Assembly: GCA_017883345.1 (NCBI GenBank)
Contig: JADGNT010000391.1
Location: forward strand, 1 to 5,547
DNA: 5,547 bases
Direction of reading: 5' to 3'
From: Candidatus Solibacter sp.
Lineage (GTDB): Bacteria > Acidobacteriota > Terriglobia > Bryobacterales > Bryobacteraceae
The notes under the pieces are model-generated. The model ran no database searches and was not told the origin of the DNA. It was given only the letters and a program-made list of their open reading frames with translations. Shown in pieces: positions 1-5,547 of this stretch. The stretch's first letter is position 1. Each line of letters opens with the position of its first letter. Made by a program: the position numbers and the translations under genes.

Positions 1-1031
1 CAAACTCGTCAACCCTCGCGAAGCCGGCTTCCATCAAGGACATCGCAAGAACCGCGGGCGTGGCGCACTCCACCGTCTCCCGCGCTCTGCGCAACAGCCC
101 GCTGGTCAATCGGGAGACGGTGGAGAGGATTCAGCGCATTGCCCGTGAAGCGGGATACCGGACCAGCGCCGCGGCCCGCAGCTTGGTCACCCGGCGTAGC
201 GACACCATCGGCGTGGTGGTGACCAACATCGCCGATCCGTTTGTCGCCGGGGTAGTCAGCGGCATTGAGGAGACCGCCGACCAGCACGGTTTGTCGGTTT
301 TCCTCGCCAATTCCAACGCCGAACCGGAGCGCGAAATCCGTGTGGCGCGCAAGTTCGAAGAGAGGCGGGTGGACGGCATCATCGTCACCGCTTCCCGGGT
401 TGGCGCCCAGTATGTGCCCTTGTTTTCGCACATGCAGGTGCCCATCGTTCTGCTCAACAACCAGCACCCCAGCCAGGTCGCGCATTCCGTGATGATCGCC
501 AACGTCCAGGCTAGTCTGGACGCGACACGGCACCTGATGGCACTGGGTCATCGCCGAATTGCGTACCTGGGAGACCGTTTCGGGTACCAGTCCGACGCCG
601 AGCGGTACGCCGGCTACCGGCAGGCTTTGGAAGAAGGCGGCTTGCCGTTCGATCCTCTCCTGGTGGCGCACGGAGACGGCAAGCCAGAAGGCGCCGAAGC
701 CGCGATCGCGGATCTGCTCGCCTTGCCGCAGCCACCCACCGCCGTCTTCTTCTATAACGATCTGTCGGCATTGGGCGCGATGCGGCAGATCCGCCACCGC
801 GGCCTGCGGATTCCCGCTGACATCTCTGTCGTGGGTTTCGACGATTTGTACATCTGCCAGTACTTAAATCCACCGCTCACCACGGTCCGGCAGCCCATGC
901 GGCAGATGGGGCGCATGGCCATGGAGACGCTGCTGCAGATCTTCGCCGGCGCCGAATCGGGGCACGATATCAAAGTCCCCGGCGAGTTGATTGTGCGCCA
1001 GTCCACCGCGCCACCCAAGGAGAGCTCATGA
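1..1031 (+). CDS. LacI-family transcriptional regulator, 5'-partial
   Basis: DNA-binding repressor of the LacI/GalR family, probably controlling the inositol genes that follow. The reading frame is open from base 3 and gives 342 visible residues; the first methionine lies upstream of the window. A GTG at 60 is not the start: it is the valine inside the helix-turn-helix, whose earlier part (SIKDIARTAG) is read at 30-59, followed by VAHSTVSRALRNSPLVN. The hinge region (GYRTSAAARSLVTRRSDTIGVV) spans about residues 52-73 of the visible protein; the periplasmic-binding-protein-like effector domain follows, with the family landmarks DPF, VDGIIV, GHRRIAYLG, SVVGFDD, LTTVRQP and the usual end ELIVRQSTAPP. 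Only a few N-terminal residues seem missing. The stop overlaps the iolB start as ATGA, so regulator and enzyme genes look co-transcribed. That the effector is inositol or an iol intermediate is inferred from position alone. Confidence 0.93.
   Translation, partial: NSSTLAKPASIKDIARTAGVAHSTVSRALRNSPLVNRETVERIQRIAREAGYRTSAAARSLVTRRSDTIGVVVTNIADPFVAGVVSGIEETADQHGLSVFLANSNAEPEREIRVARKFEERRVDGIIVTASRVGAQYVPLFSHMQVPIVLLNNQHPSQVAHSVMIANVQASLDATRHLMALGHRRIAYLGDRFGYQSDAERYAGYRQALEEGGLPFDPLLVAHGDGKPEGAEAAIADLLALPQPPTAVFFYNDLSALGAMRQIRHRGLRIPADISVVGFDDLYICQYLNPPLTTVRQPMRQMGRMAMETLLQIFAGAESGHDIKVPGELIVRQSTAPPKESS
1017..1022 (+). promoter_or_regulatory. Shine-Dalgarno site of iolB
   Basis: AAGGAG lies five bases before the ATG at 1028, inside the last codons of the LacI-type gene. 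Together with the ATGA stop/start overlap it fixes the iolB start and suggests translational coupling with the regulator gene. Confidence 0.75.
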
Positions 1032-1882
1032 GTGAATTGCTGGTACGCCCGGCGACATTCACGGATCGCATTGAGAGTTTCGGTTACGAATACCTGTCGT
1101 TTGAGGCTCGCAAGCTGGCCGCGGGCCGGCACTACGCCGCGGAAACCGGCCCCAACGAGCTGGCCATTGTCGTTCTGGGCGGCGTGTGTTCGGCCGCCGC
1201 ACCGCTAGAAGCCTGGCCGCGCATCGGCGGGCGGAGCAGCGTATTCGACGGCCTGCCCTACACCTTGTACCTGCCGGTTGCGACGGCCTTCTCCATCACC
1301 GCCGATACCGATTGCGATCTGGCCTTCTGCTATTGCCGCGCCGAGGAGCGGCACCCGGCGCGCCTGGTGACGCCAGACCAGGTTCGGGTGGAGATCCGGG
1401 GCGGCGGCAACGCCACCCGCCAGATCCACCACATGTTGAGCCCGGAGTTCCCCGCGCATCGCCTGTTGGTGGTGGAGGTATTCACACCGGCGGGCAACTG
1501 GTCCAGCTATCCGCCGCACAAGCACGACGTGCATAATCCCCCCGGGGAAGTCGATCTCGAAGAAATCTACTACTACCGGGTGGACCGCCCGGAAGGCTAC
1601 GCGATTCAGAAGGTCTACACCGCCGACCGCCGCATCGACGAGACCCTCTCGGTGCGCGACGGCGAGCTCGTCCTGATTCCCGAAGGCTACCACCCCGTGG
1701 TGGCCGCGCATGGCTACAACGTGTACTATCTGAACGCGCTGGCGGGCTCGGCGCGGTCCATGGCCGCCTCCGACGACCCGGACTACGCCTGGGTCCGCGA
1801 CACCTGGCGCGAGCAGGACCCCCGATTGCCCATGGTGCCGCCGATGGTGACGCCCATGGTGACGCCGATGGTGAAAAGGTGA
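1028..1882 (+). CDS. iolB: 5-deoxy-glucuronate isomerase IolB
   Basis: Cytosolic isomerase (EC 5.3.1.30) converting 5-deoxy-D-glucuronate to 2-deoxy-5-keto-D-gluconate in myo-inositol breakdown. The 284-residue product is close to the family length of about 270 and has the two-cupin KduI/IolB layout. The C-terminal cupin contains the metal-site block WSSYPPHKHDVHN (His164, His166), the acidic LEEIYYYR (Glu178/Glu179) and EGYHPVVAAHGYNVYYLN (His222, possibly His228); the fold-typical end DYAWVRDTWREQDPRLP follows. These assignments of metal ligands rest on family knowledge of KduI/IolB. The ATG at 1028 has a good ribosome site and overlaps the preceding stop. The odd part is the extreme C-terminus: after residue 267 the protein continues as four PMV-x units encoded by a 12-bp tandem repeat and ends MVKR. 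The neighbours iolC and iolD support the assignment strongly. Confidence 0.95.
   Translation: MSELLVRPATFTDRIESFGYEYLSFEARKLAAGRHYAAETGPNELAIVVLGGVCSAAAPLEAWPRIGGRSSVFDGLPYTLYLPVATAFSITADTDCDLAFCYCRAEERHPARLVTPDQVRVEIRGGGNATRQIHHMLSPEFPAHRLLVVEVFTPAGNWSSYPPHKHDVHNPPGEVDLEEIYYYRVDRPEGYAIQKVYTADRRIDETLSVRDGELVLIPEGYHPVVAAHGYNVYYLNALAGSARSMAASDDPDYAWVRDTWREQDPRLPMVPPMVTPMVTPMVKR
1829..1876 (+). repeat. 12-bp tandem repeat (4 units) at the 3' end of iolB
   Basis: Four consecutive 12-bp units of the form CCSATGGTGNNN occupy 1829-1840, 1841-1852, 1853-1864 and 1865-1876. They are in frame with iolB and encode PMVP-PMVT-PMVT-PMVK. The unit length is a multiple of three, so copy-number change would lengthen or shorten the IolB tail without a frameshift. 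The tract ends immediately before the stop codon of iolB and the ribosome site of iolC. Confidence 0.85.
1877..1882 (+). promoter_or_regulatory. Shine-Dalgarno site that decides the iolC start
   Basis: AGGTGA, matching the 3' half of the consensus ribosome site, ends five bases before the ATG at 1888. The alternative GTG at 1879 lies within this motif and has only an adjoining A-rich run upstream, so the ATG is preferred. The motif also contains the iolB stop codon (1880-1882), pointing to coupled translation. Confidence 0.6.
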
Positions 1883-1887
1883 GACCG

Positions 1888-2829
1888 ATGGACGTTGTCA
1901 TATTGGGCAGAATCGGCTACGACCTGTATTCGGAGGAGCCGCATGTGCCGCTGCCCGAGGTGCGGCGATTCTCCCGCTACCTGGGTGGCTCCAGCGCCAA
2001 CATGGCGGTCGGCCTCGCCCGCCTCGGCGCCCACGCCGGGATGGTCAGTTGCCTGGGGGACGACAGCCTGAGCCGCTTCCTGGTCGATTTCCTGCAAGCC
2101 GAAAAAGTCGAAACCAGCCACGTCCAGACGGCGCCCGGTTTTCTGCCGTCGCTCGCCCTGACGGAGGTTTCCCCGCCCGATCGATTCCCCCAGGTGTTCT
2201 ATCGCCGCGACCCCGTCGACACCATGCTCGACGTGACGGGCGACGACCTGGACTATGTGGCATCGGGCCGCATGTTCGTCACCAACGGCACGTCGCTCTG
2301 CGGATCGCCCTCGCGGGAATCGGCCTACCGGGCATTGGAGAGGGCGAAGAAGGCTGGCTGCCGCGTGGTGTTGGACGTGGACTACCGTTCCATGTCGTGG
2401 CGAAAGCCGGAGGAAGCCGGGCTGGCGGTGCGCCTGGCGCTGCCATTCGTGGATGTTCTGATCGGCAACCAATTGGAGTTGAAGTTGGTGGCCGGCGTGG
2501 ACGGCCTGGACGCGGCCACCGCGAAGCTGCAGGCCGCGGGCGTGCCCATGTTGGTCTCTAAACTCGGCGAACTGGGAACGCGCGTGCTCACCGGCGGCGA
2601 TTCGGTCTACCTGCCGCCTTATTCCGTGGAAGTGTGCACCACCATCGGCGCCGGCGATGGCTTCGCTTCCGGATTTCTCTATGCCATGCTGAAGGGGCTT
2701 CCGGTGGCCGAATGCCTCCATTACGGGAACGCGGCGGCCGCCATTGTGGTCAGCCGCTTGAGCTGCTCCGAAGCCATGCCGGTACTCTCCGAAGTGGAAG
2801 AGATGATGCGGCAACAAAGAAAGGCATAA
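1888..2829 (+). CDS. iolC: 5-dehydro-2-deoxygluconokinase IolC (PfkB family)
   Basis: ATP-dependent sugar kinase (EC 2.7.1.92) that phosphorylates 2-deoxy-5-keto-D-gluconate at C6, the step after IolB. From the ATG the product is 313 residues, near the usual ~325 of single-domain IolC. The N-terminus DVVILGRIGYDLY is the typical IolC opening; the PfkB substrate/lid region LGGSSANMAVGLARLG is at about residues 32-47; the C-terminal PfkB signature TIGAGDGFASGF holds the anion hole GAGD with the catalytic Asp257. Other family landmarks are VLDVDYR and NAAAAIVVSR. No DUF2090 aldolase-like domain is fused to the C-terminus, unlike many proteobacterial IolC proteins; instead a separate aldolase gene follows with no gap. 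An alternative GTG start at 1879, overlapping the iolB stop, would add three residues (MRP). The kinase family is certain; the substrate follows from the iol context and the N-terminal pattern. Confidence 0.92.
   Translation: MDVVILGRIGYDLYSEEPHVPLPEVRRFSRYLGGSSANMAVGLARLGAHAGMVSCLGDDSLSRFLVDFLQAEKVETSHVQTAPGFLPSLALTEVSPPDRFPQVFYRRDPVDTMLDVTGDDLDYVASGRMFVTNGTSLCGSPSRESAYRALERAKKAGCRVVLDVDYRSMSWRKPEEAGLAVRLALPFVDVLIGNQLELKLVAGVDGLDAATAKLQAAGVPMLVSKLGELGTRVLTGGDSVYLPPYSVEVCTTIGAGDGFASGFLYAMLKGLPVAECLHYGNAAAAIVVSRLSCSEAMPVLSEVEEMMRQQRKA
2820..2824 (+). promoter_or_regulatory. Shine-Dalgarno site of the aldolase gene
   Basis: AAAGG within the last iolC codons ends five bases before the GTG at 2830. 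It supports the rare GTG start, which directly abuts the iolC stop TAA (2827-2829). Confidence 0.5.
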
Positions 2830-3840
2830 GTGTTCTCTAGCAAACAATTCTTCTCCGACGCGCTTCTCGCCCGCTTGACGGAGACGCGCGTCAACGACCC
2901 GGATTTCGCCTGGCGCGCCGCCCAGGCGCGCATCCGGCACGAGCGCCTCGCGCCCTCCGGCAAGTTGAATCTTCTGGCGGCCGACCACCCGGCGCGCAAT
3001 GTCACCAAAGTGGGCTCGGACCCCTTGGCGATGGCCGACCGCCGCGACTACCTCGCCCGCATTCTGCGCGTGCTGTCGAGCGAGCGCGTGGATGGAATCA
3101 TGGCGACCATGGACATCCTCGAGGATCTCCTTTCCATCGACGGATTCCTGCGCGGCGCGGGCGCTCCGGTGCTGCTGGACGGCCGTGTCCTGATCGCCAG
3201 CCTCAACCGGGGCGGTCTGGCGGGCAGCAGTTGGGAGTTGGACGATCCCGTGACCGGGGCGACGCCCGCCACCTGCCAGGCGTGGCGCCTGGACGGAGCC
3301 AAGCTCCTGCTCCGCGTGGATGAGCGTGAACCGGCCTCGCTGAAAACGCTGCTGGCCTGCGCGCAGGCGATCAACCAATCCAATGTGCTGGGGCTGCCCA
3401 TGTTCCTGGAGCCGTTGCCGGTGACAAAGACCGACAAAGGCTACGTGGTGGTGAAGACCGCCGAGGCCCTGGCGCGCCTGGCGGGCGTGGCGAGCGCGCT
3501 CGGCGACAGCAGCCGCTATTTGTGGCTCAAGCTGCCGTACTGCGAGGGCTACGAGACCGTGGCCCGTTCCACCACGTTGCCCATTCTGCTGCTGGGCGGG
3601 GAATCGGCCGGAGATCCCTCGCCGTTCCTGCGGCAGCTCGGGTCGGCCATGGCCGCGGGGCCCAACGTGCGCGGCGCATTGGTGGGCAGAAATGTTTTGT
3701 ACCCCGGTGACGAAGATCCGCTGGCCATGGCGCTGGCGGCTGGCGGCATCGTGCATGAGGGTTGGTCCGTTGAAACAGCATTGCAATCGATGGCGGCGAA
3801 CCGGGGGCGCGACATGGATCGGCTTGCGCGTTGGCTCTAG
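2830..3840 (+). CDS. Class I aldolase of the DhnA/Cgl0158 (beta/alpha)8-barrel type, probable 2-deoxy-5-keto-gluconate 6-phosphate aldolase
   Basis: 336-residue predicted TIM-barrel aldolase, likely cytosolic. Recognisable features are LLAADHPARN (Asp52-His53, matching the DHG-type beta-1 motif of LsrF/FbaB-like aldolases), DGAKLLLRVD (Lys158), MFLEPLPV (Glu194), RYLWLKLPY with Lys234 in the place of the Schiff-base lysine, then PILLLGGES (residues 251-259) and RGALVGRNVLYPGD, resembling the phosphate-binding end of the barrel. The overall pattern matches what I recall of the Cgl0158-type proteins found in actinobacterial inositol clusters, often labelled deoxyribose-phosphate aldolase. The gene starts with GTG right after the iolC stop, so its best role is cleavage of the IolC product to dihydroxyacetone phosphate and malonate semialdehyde, the step done by class II IolJ in Bacillus or the DUF2090 domain elsewhere. 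Barrel and aldolase family: fairly sure; exact substrate: inferred from context. The stop codon lies in the left CTAG of the downstream element. Confidence 0.85.
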   Translation: MFSSKQFFSDALLARLTETRVNDPDFAWRAAQARIRHERLAPSGKLNLLAADHPARNVTKVGSDPLAMADRRDYLARILRVLSSERVDGIMATMDILEDLLSIDGFLRGAGAPVLLDGRVLIASLNRGGLAGSSWELDDPVTGATPATCQAWRLDGAKLLLRVDEREPASLKTLLACAQAINQSNVLGLPMFLEPLPVTKTDKGYVVVKTAEALARLAGVASALGDSSRYLWLKLPYCEGYETVARSTTLPILLLGGESAGDPSPFLRQLGSAMAAGPNVRGALVGRNVLYPGDEDPLAMALAAGGIVHEGWSVETALQSMAANRGRDMDRLARWL

Positions 3841-3844
3841 TGGC

Positions 3845-3856
3845 TACTGTGTTACA
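3845..3856 (+). repeat. Left terminal inverted repeat of the element
   Basis: TACTGTGTTACA is the exact reverse complement of 4002-4013. With the outer CTAGT at 3837-3841 the similarity to the other end extends to about 19 bases with a one-base length difference and a mismatch. Confidence 0.85.
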
Positions 3857-3870
3857 GAAGTCCGTCGAAG

Positions 3871-3992
3871 CGATCGTGGCGCAGCCTCTCAGGCTGCCGC
3901 GCCGGCACTCATGCCGGCGCCTGGGCCGGCGCATGAAGGAGGGTCGAGATGAGTCTCGACCCGGCAGGCAAAAGTGCCTGCGCCACGGATCG
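3871..3992. repeat. Inner inverted repeat enclosing four tight hairpins
   Basis: Outer stem: 3871-3880 (CGATCGTGGC) pairs with 3982-3992 (GCCACGGATCG) with one bulged base. Hairpin 1: GCAGCCT 3881-3887, loop CTC, AGGCTGC 3891-3897. Hairpin 2: GCGCCGGCA 3899-3907, loop CTCA, TGCCGGCGC 3912-3920. Hairpin 3: GGGTCGAGA 3941-3949, loop TGAG, TCTCGACCC 3954-3962. Hairpin 4: GCAGGCA 3964-3970, loop AAAG, TGCCTGC 3975-3981. All stems are perfect. Hairpins 1 and 4 can instead lengthen the outer stem (GCAG 3881-3884 with CTGC 3978-3981). None is followed by a T-run, so they are not ordinary intrinsic terminators, although the RNA would be strongly folded. Confidence 0.8.
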
Positions 3993-4001
3993 CCGGGAGT
4001 T

Positions 4002-4013
4002 TGTAACACAGTA
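4002..4013 (-). repeat. Right terminal inverted repeat of the element
   Basis: TGTAACACAGTA is the exact reverse complement of 3845-3856; it is followed by ATACTAG, whose complement mirrors the CTAGT on the left edge. Confidence 0.85.
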
Positions 4014-4032
4014 ATACTAGTTTGCAGAGTTT

Positions 4033-4039
4033 GAGGAGG
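4033..4039 (+). promoter_or_regulatory. Strong Shine-Dalgarno site of iolD
   Basis: GAGGAGG ends six bases before the ATG at 4046. It lies outside the right end of the palindromic element and so belongs to the original operon sequence. Confidence 0.85.
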
Positions 4040-4045
4040 CATAGC

Positions 4046-5547
4046 ATGGAAACGCGTCGCGTCACGATGGCTCAGGCGCTGGTGAGCTTTTTGAAGAACC
4101 AGCACGTCGAGCGGGATGGACAGCAGCATGCATTCTTCGCCGGCGTGCTGGGTATTTTCGGTCACGGGAACATAGCCGGCATCGGGCAGGCTCTGCAACA
4201 GAATCCCGATTTCCCGTACATACCGGTGCGCAACGAGCAATCGGGTGTGCATCTGGCGGCGGGGTACGCGAAGGCGTGCAACCGCCTGCGCACCTTCGCC
4301 TGCACATCGTCGATCGGACCCGGAGCGACCAACATGATCACCGGGGCGGCGCTGGCCACCATCAATCGCCTGCCGGTACTGCTCTTGCCGGGCGATATCT
4401 TCGCCCGCCGTAACGTGGCGCCCGTGCTCCAGCAGTTGGAGTCGCCTGGTACGCAGGACATTGGCGTGAACGATTGCTTCAAGCCTGTCTCGCGCTACTG
4501 GGACCGCATCTACCGTCCGGAGCAACTCATCACGGCGCTGCCCGAAGTGATGCGCGTGCTCACCTCTCCCTCCGATTGCGGCGCCGTCACGCTGGCCCTG
4601 CCGCAGGACGTGCAGGCCGAGGCGTACGACTACCCGGAGGAACTGTTCCGCAAACGCGTGTGGTTGATCCGCCGAGGCCAGCCCGACCAAGTCTCCTTGG
4701 AACGAGCGGTGGCGGCGATCCGCGCCAGCCGCCAGCCGCTGATCGTGGCCGGCGGCGGCGTCCTGATGAGCGAAGCATCCCAGGCGCTGGCGGACTTCGC
4801 CGCCCAAACCGGCATTGCGGTGGCGGAAACCCAGGCGGGCAAGGGCTCCCTGGCCTACGACCACCCGCAGTGCATGGGCGCCATTGGCGCCACCGGTACT
4901 CTGGCGGCCAATCGTCTGGCGCACGAGGCCGATCTCGTGATCGGAATCGGGACGCGCTATTCCGACTTCACGTCGGCCTCGATGACGGCGTTCCAGAATC
5001 CCGAGGTGCGGTTCGTCAATATCAACACCGCCGAGTTCGACGCCTACAAGGTCTCGGCCATTCCCCTGGTGGCGGATGCCCGCGTGGCGCTCCAGCAACT
5101 GGCGGCGGCGCTGCCCGACTACCGCGTCGGCGCGGACTACGCGGCTCAAGCCGCCGGCCTGAAAGCGAAATGGGAAGCCGAAGTGGACCGCTTGTTCCAC
5201 CTGAACAATCCGGGCCGTCCGGCGCAAAGCGAAGTCATCGGCGCCATGTGGGAGGCTTCGGGCCCGCGCGACGTCCTGCTTTCGGCGGCGGGCAGCCATC
5301 CGGGCGACCTGCACAAGTTGTGGCGCACGCGCACGCCCAACGGCTATCACATGGAATACGGCTATTCGTGCATGTCGTATGAAATCCCCGGGGCTATTGG
5401 GGCGAAGCTGGCCGACCCGACCCGCGAGGTGTATGTCTTCCTGGGCGATGGCACCTACCTGATGATGCCGACGGAAATCGTGACCTCGGTGCAGGAGGGC
5501 GTGAAGATCATCATCGTGCTGGTGGACAATCACGGCTTTGCCAGCAT
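4046..5547 (+). CDS. iolD: 3D-(3,5/4)-trihydroxycyclohexane-1,2-dione hydrolase IolD, 3'-partial
   Basis: Thiamine-diphosphate-dependent C-C hydrolase (EC 3.7.1.22) that opens the inositol-derived ring to give 5-deoxy-D-glucuronate, the IolB substrate. 500 residues are visible before the window ends; family members are about 620-640 residues, so roughly the last fifth is missing. The N-terminal ThDP-binding (Pyr) domain includes GVLGIFGHGN (33-42), the cofactor-activating Glu64 in VRNEQSGVHLAAGYAKA, and SSIGPGATNM; the IolD-typical DCFKPVSRYWDRIYRPEQL follows at about 143-161. The middle domain runs through IVAGGGVLMSE and IGIGTRYSDFTSAS. The C-terminal PP domain begins near residue 400 and contains MEYGYSCMSYEIPGAIGAKL and the metal/ThDP motif GDG (467-469) followed 26 residues later by Asn495 in VDNHGF. 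The ATG at 4046 has a strong ribosome site. It is separated from the upstream genes only by the inserted palindromic element. No frameshift is seen. Confidence 0.96.
   Translation, partial: METRRVTMAQALVSFLKNQHVERDGQQHAFFAGVLGIFGHGNIAGIGQALQQNPDFPYIPVRNEQSGVHLAAGYAKACNRLRTFACTSSIGPGATNMITGAALATINRLPVLLLPGDIFARRNVAPVLQQLESPGTQDIGVNDCFKPVSRYWDRIYRPEQLITALPEVMRVLTSPSDCGAVTLALPQDVQAEAYDYPEELFRKRVWLIRRGQPDQVSLERAVAAIRASRQPLIVAGGGVLMSEASQALADFAAQTGIAVAETQAGKGSLAYDHPQCMGAIGATGTLAANRLAHEADLVIGIGTRYSDFTSASMTAFQNPEVRFVNINTAEFDAYKVSAIPLVADARVALQQLAAALPDYRVGADYAAQAAGLKAKWEAEVDRLFHLNNPGRPAQSEVIGAMWEASGPRDVLLSAAGSHPGDLHKLWRTRTPNGYHMEYGYSCMSYEIPGAIGAKLADPTREVYVFLGDGTYLMMPTEIVTSVQEGVKIIIVLVDNHGFAS

Larger units (their letters stand above)
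3837..4020. mobile_element. MITE/REP-like palindromic insertion element, about 180 bp, non-coding
   Basis: A highly structured gap between the aldolase gene and iolD. Perfect 12-bp terminal inverted repeats, TACTGTGTTACA at 3845-3856 and TGTAACACAGTA at 4002-4013, are bracketed by CTAG at 3837-3840 and 4017-4020, which may be a 4-bp target duplication or the outermost palindromic part of the element. Inside is a second inverted repeat (3871-3884 with 3978-3992, one extra base) and four short hairpins. No plausible reading frame or transposase is present, so the element would depend on an enzyme encoded elsewhere. Deleting one CTAG plus the interior restores a 25-nt gap between the aldolase stop and iolD, typical of the rest of this operon. 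The left CTAG supplies the aldolase stop codon TAG. Family assignment (MITE versus REP/BIME-like) is open. Confidence 0.7.

Noticed and set aside
60..62. GTG at 60 as the start of the LacI-family gene
   Set aside because: It would remove the first half of the helix-turn-helix; the in-frame residues encoded by 3-59 match the family N-terminus, so the gene begins before the window.
1783..3786. 667-codon open frame on the - strand across iolC and the aldolase gene
   Set aside because: It runs antisense to two clearly recognisable enzyme genes, has a His/Arg/Gly/Gln-rich composition without any domain I recognise, and is expected from the codon bias of GC-rich genes.
3881..3981. Intrinsic terminator at the end of the aldolase gene
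   Set aside because: The hairpins are strong but none is followed by a run of T; the arrangement in nested inverted repeats fits an insertion element better.
3841..4016. CRISPR array or riboswitch in the aldolase-iolD gap
   Set aside because: There are no regularly spaced direct repeats, and the outermost paired ends with CTAG flanks are a mobile-element pattern; no known riboswitch class motif was recognised.
3692..4034. Small + strand open frames (86 and 67 codons) entering the gap
   Set aside because: They are out of frame with the aldolase or read through the hairpin region, lack ribosome sites, and have Arg/Pro/Ala-rich composition expected from palindromic GC-rich DNA.
4474..5382. 302-codon open frame on the + strand inside iolD
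   Set aside because: Out-of-frame shadow; the continuous IolD frame starting at 4046 with ThDP motifs accounts for this sequence. The product is Gly/Arg/Pro-rich without family features.
3527..5533. 668-codon open frame on the - strand across the element and iolD
   Set aside because: Antisense shadow of iolD and the aldolase 3' end; no recognisable motif, skewed composition, and it crosses the palindromic insertion.

Overview
The window carries part of a myo-inositol catabolic (iol) operon, entirely on the + strand, from a GC-rich bacterium. Order: a LacI-family regulator (5' end outside the window), iolB, iolC, a class I aldolase of the DhnA/Cgl0158 type, a roughly 180-bp palindromic insertion-like element, and iolD (3' end outside the window). 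Genes 1 to 4 are packed with overlaps or zero gaps (ATGA overlap at 1028-1031; iolC start a few bases after or overlapping the iolB stop; aldolase GTG directly abutting the iolC stop), so they very probably form one transcript with translational coupling.

Pathway logic: IolD hydrolyses the cyclic trione made from inositol to 5-deoxy-D-glucuronate, IolB isomerises this to 2-deoxy-5-keto-D-gluconate, IolC phosphorylates it, and the aldolase encoded next to iolC is the natural candidate for cleaving the phosphorylated product to dihydroxyacetone phosphate and malonate semialdehyde. The window thus holds a consecutive ring-opening-to-C3 section of the pathway. The dehydrogenase (IolG), dehydratase (IolE), malonate semialdehyde dehydrogenase (IolA) and a transporter are not seen here and would have to lie elsewhere. 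The LacI-type protein is a plausible local regulator.

The one real departure from a compact operon is the 3837-4020 stretch between the aldolase stop codon and iolD. It has 12-bp perfect terminal inverted repeats, CTAG at both edges, a second inner inverted repeat, and four tight hairpins. Removing it leaves a 25-nt gap with a strong Shine-Dalgarno sequence before iolD, which looks like the ancestral arrangement. It therefore reads as a non-coding MITE/REP-like element inserted in a catabolic operon.

Taxonomy is inference only: high GC, a LacI regulator, a free-standing DhnA-type aldolase rather than a DUF2090 fusion or IolJ, and multi-hairpin intergenic repeats would be compatible with Acidobacteriota (Bryobacterales/Solibacter-like), but I cannot confirm this from sequence alone. 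No tRNA, rRNA, CRISPR array or defence gene was seen. I found no promoter; the operon promoter is presumably upstream of the window.
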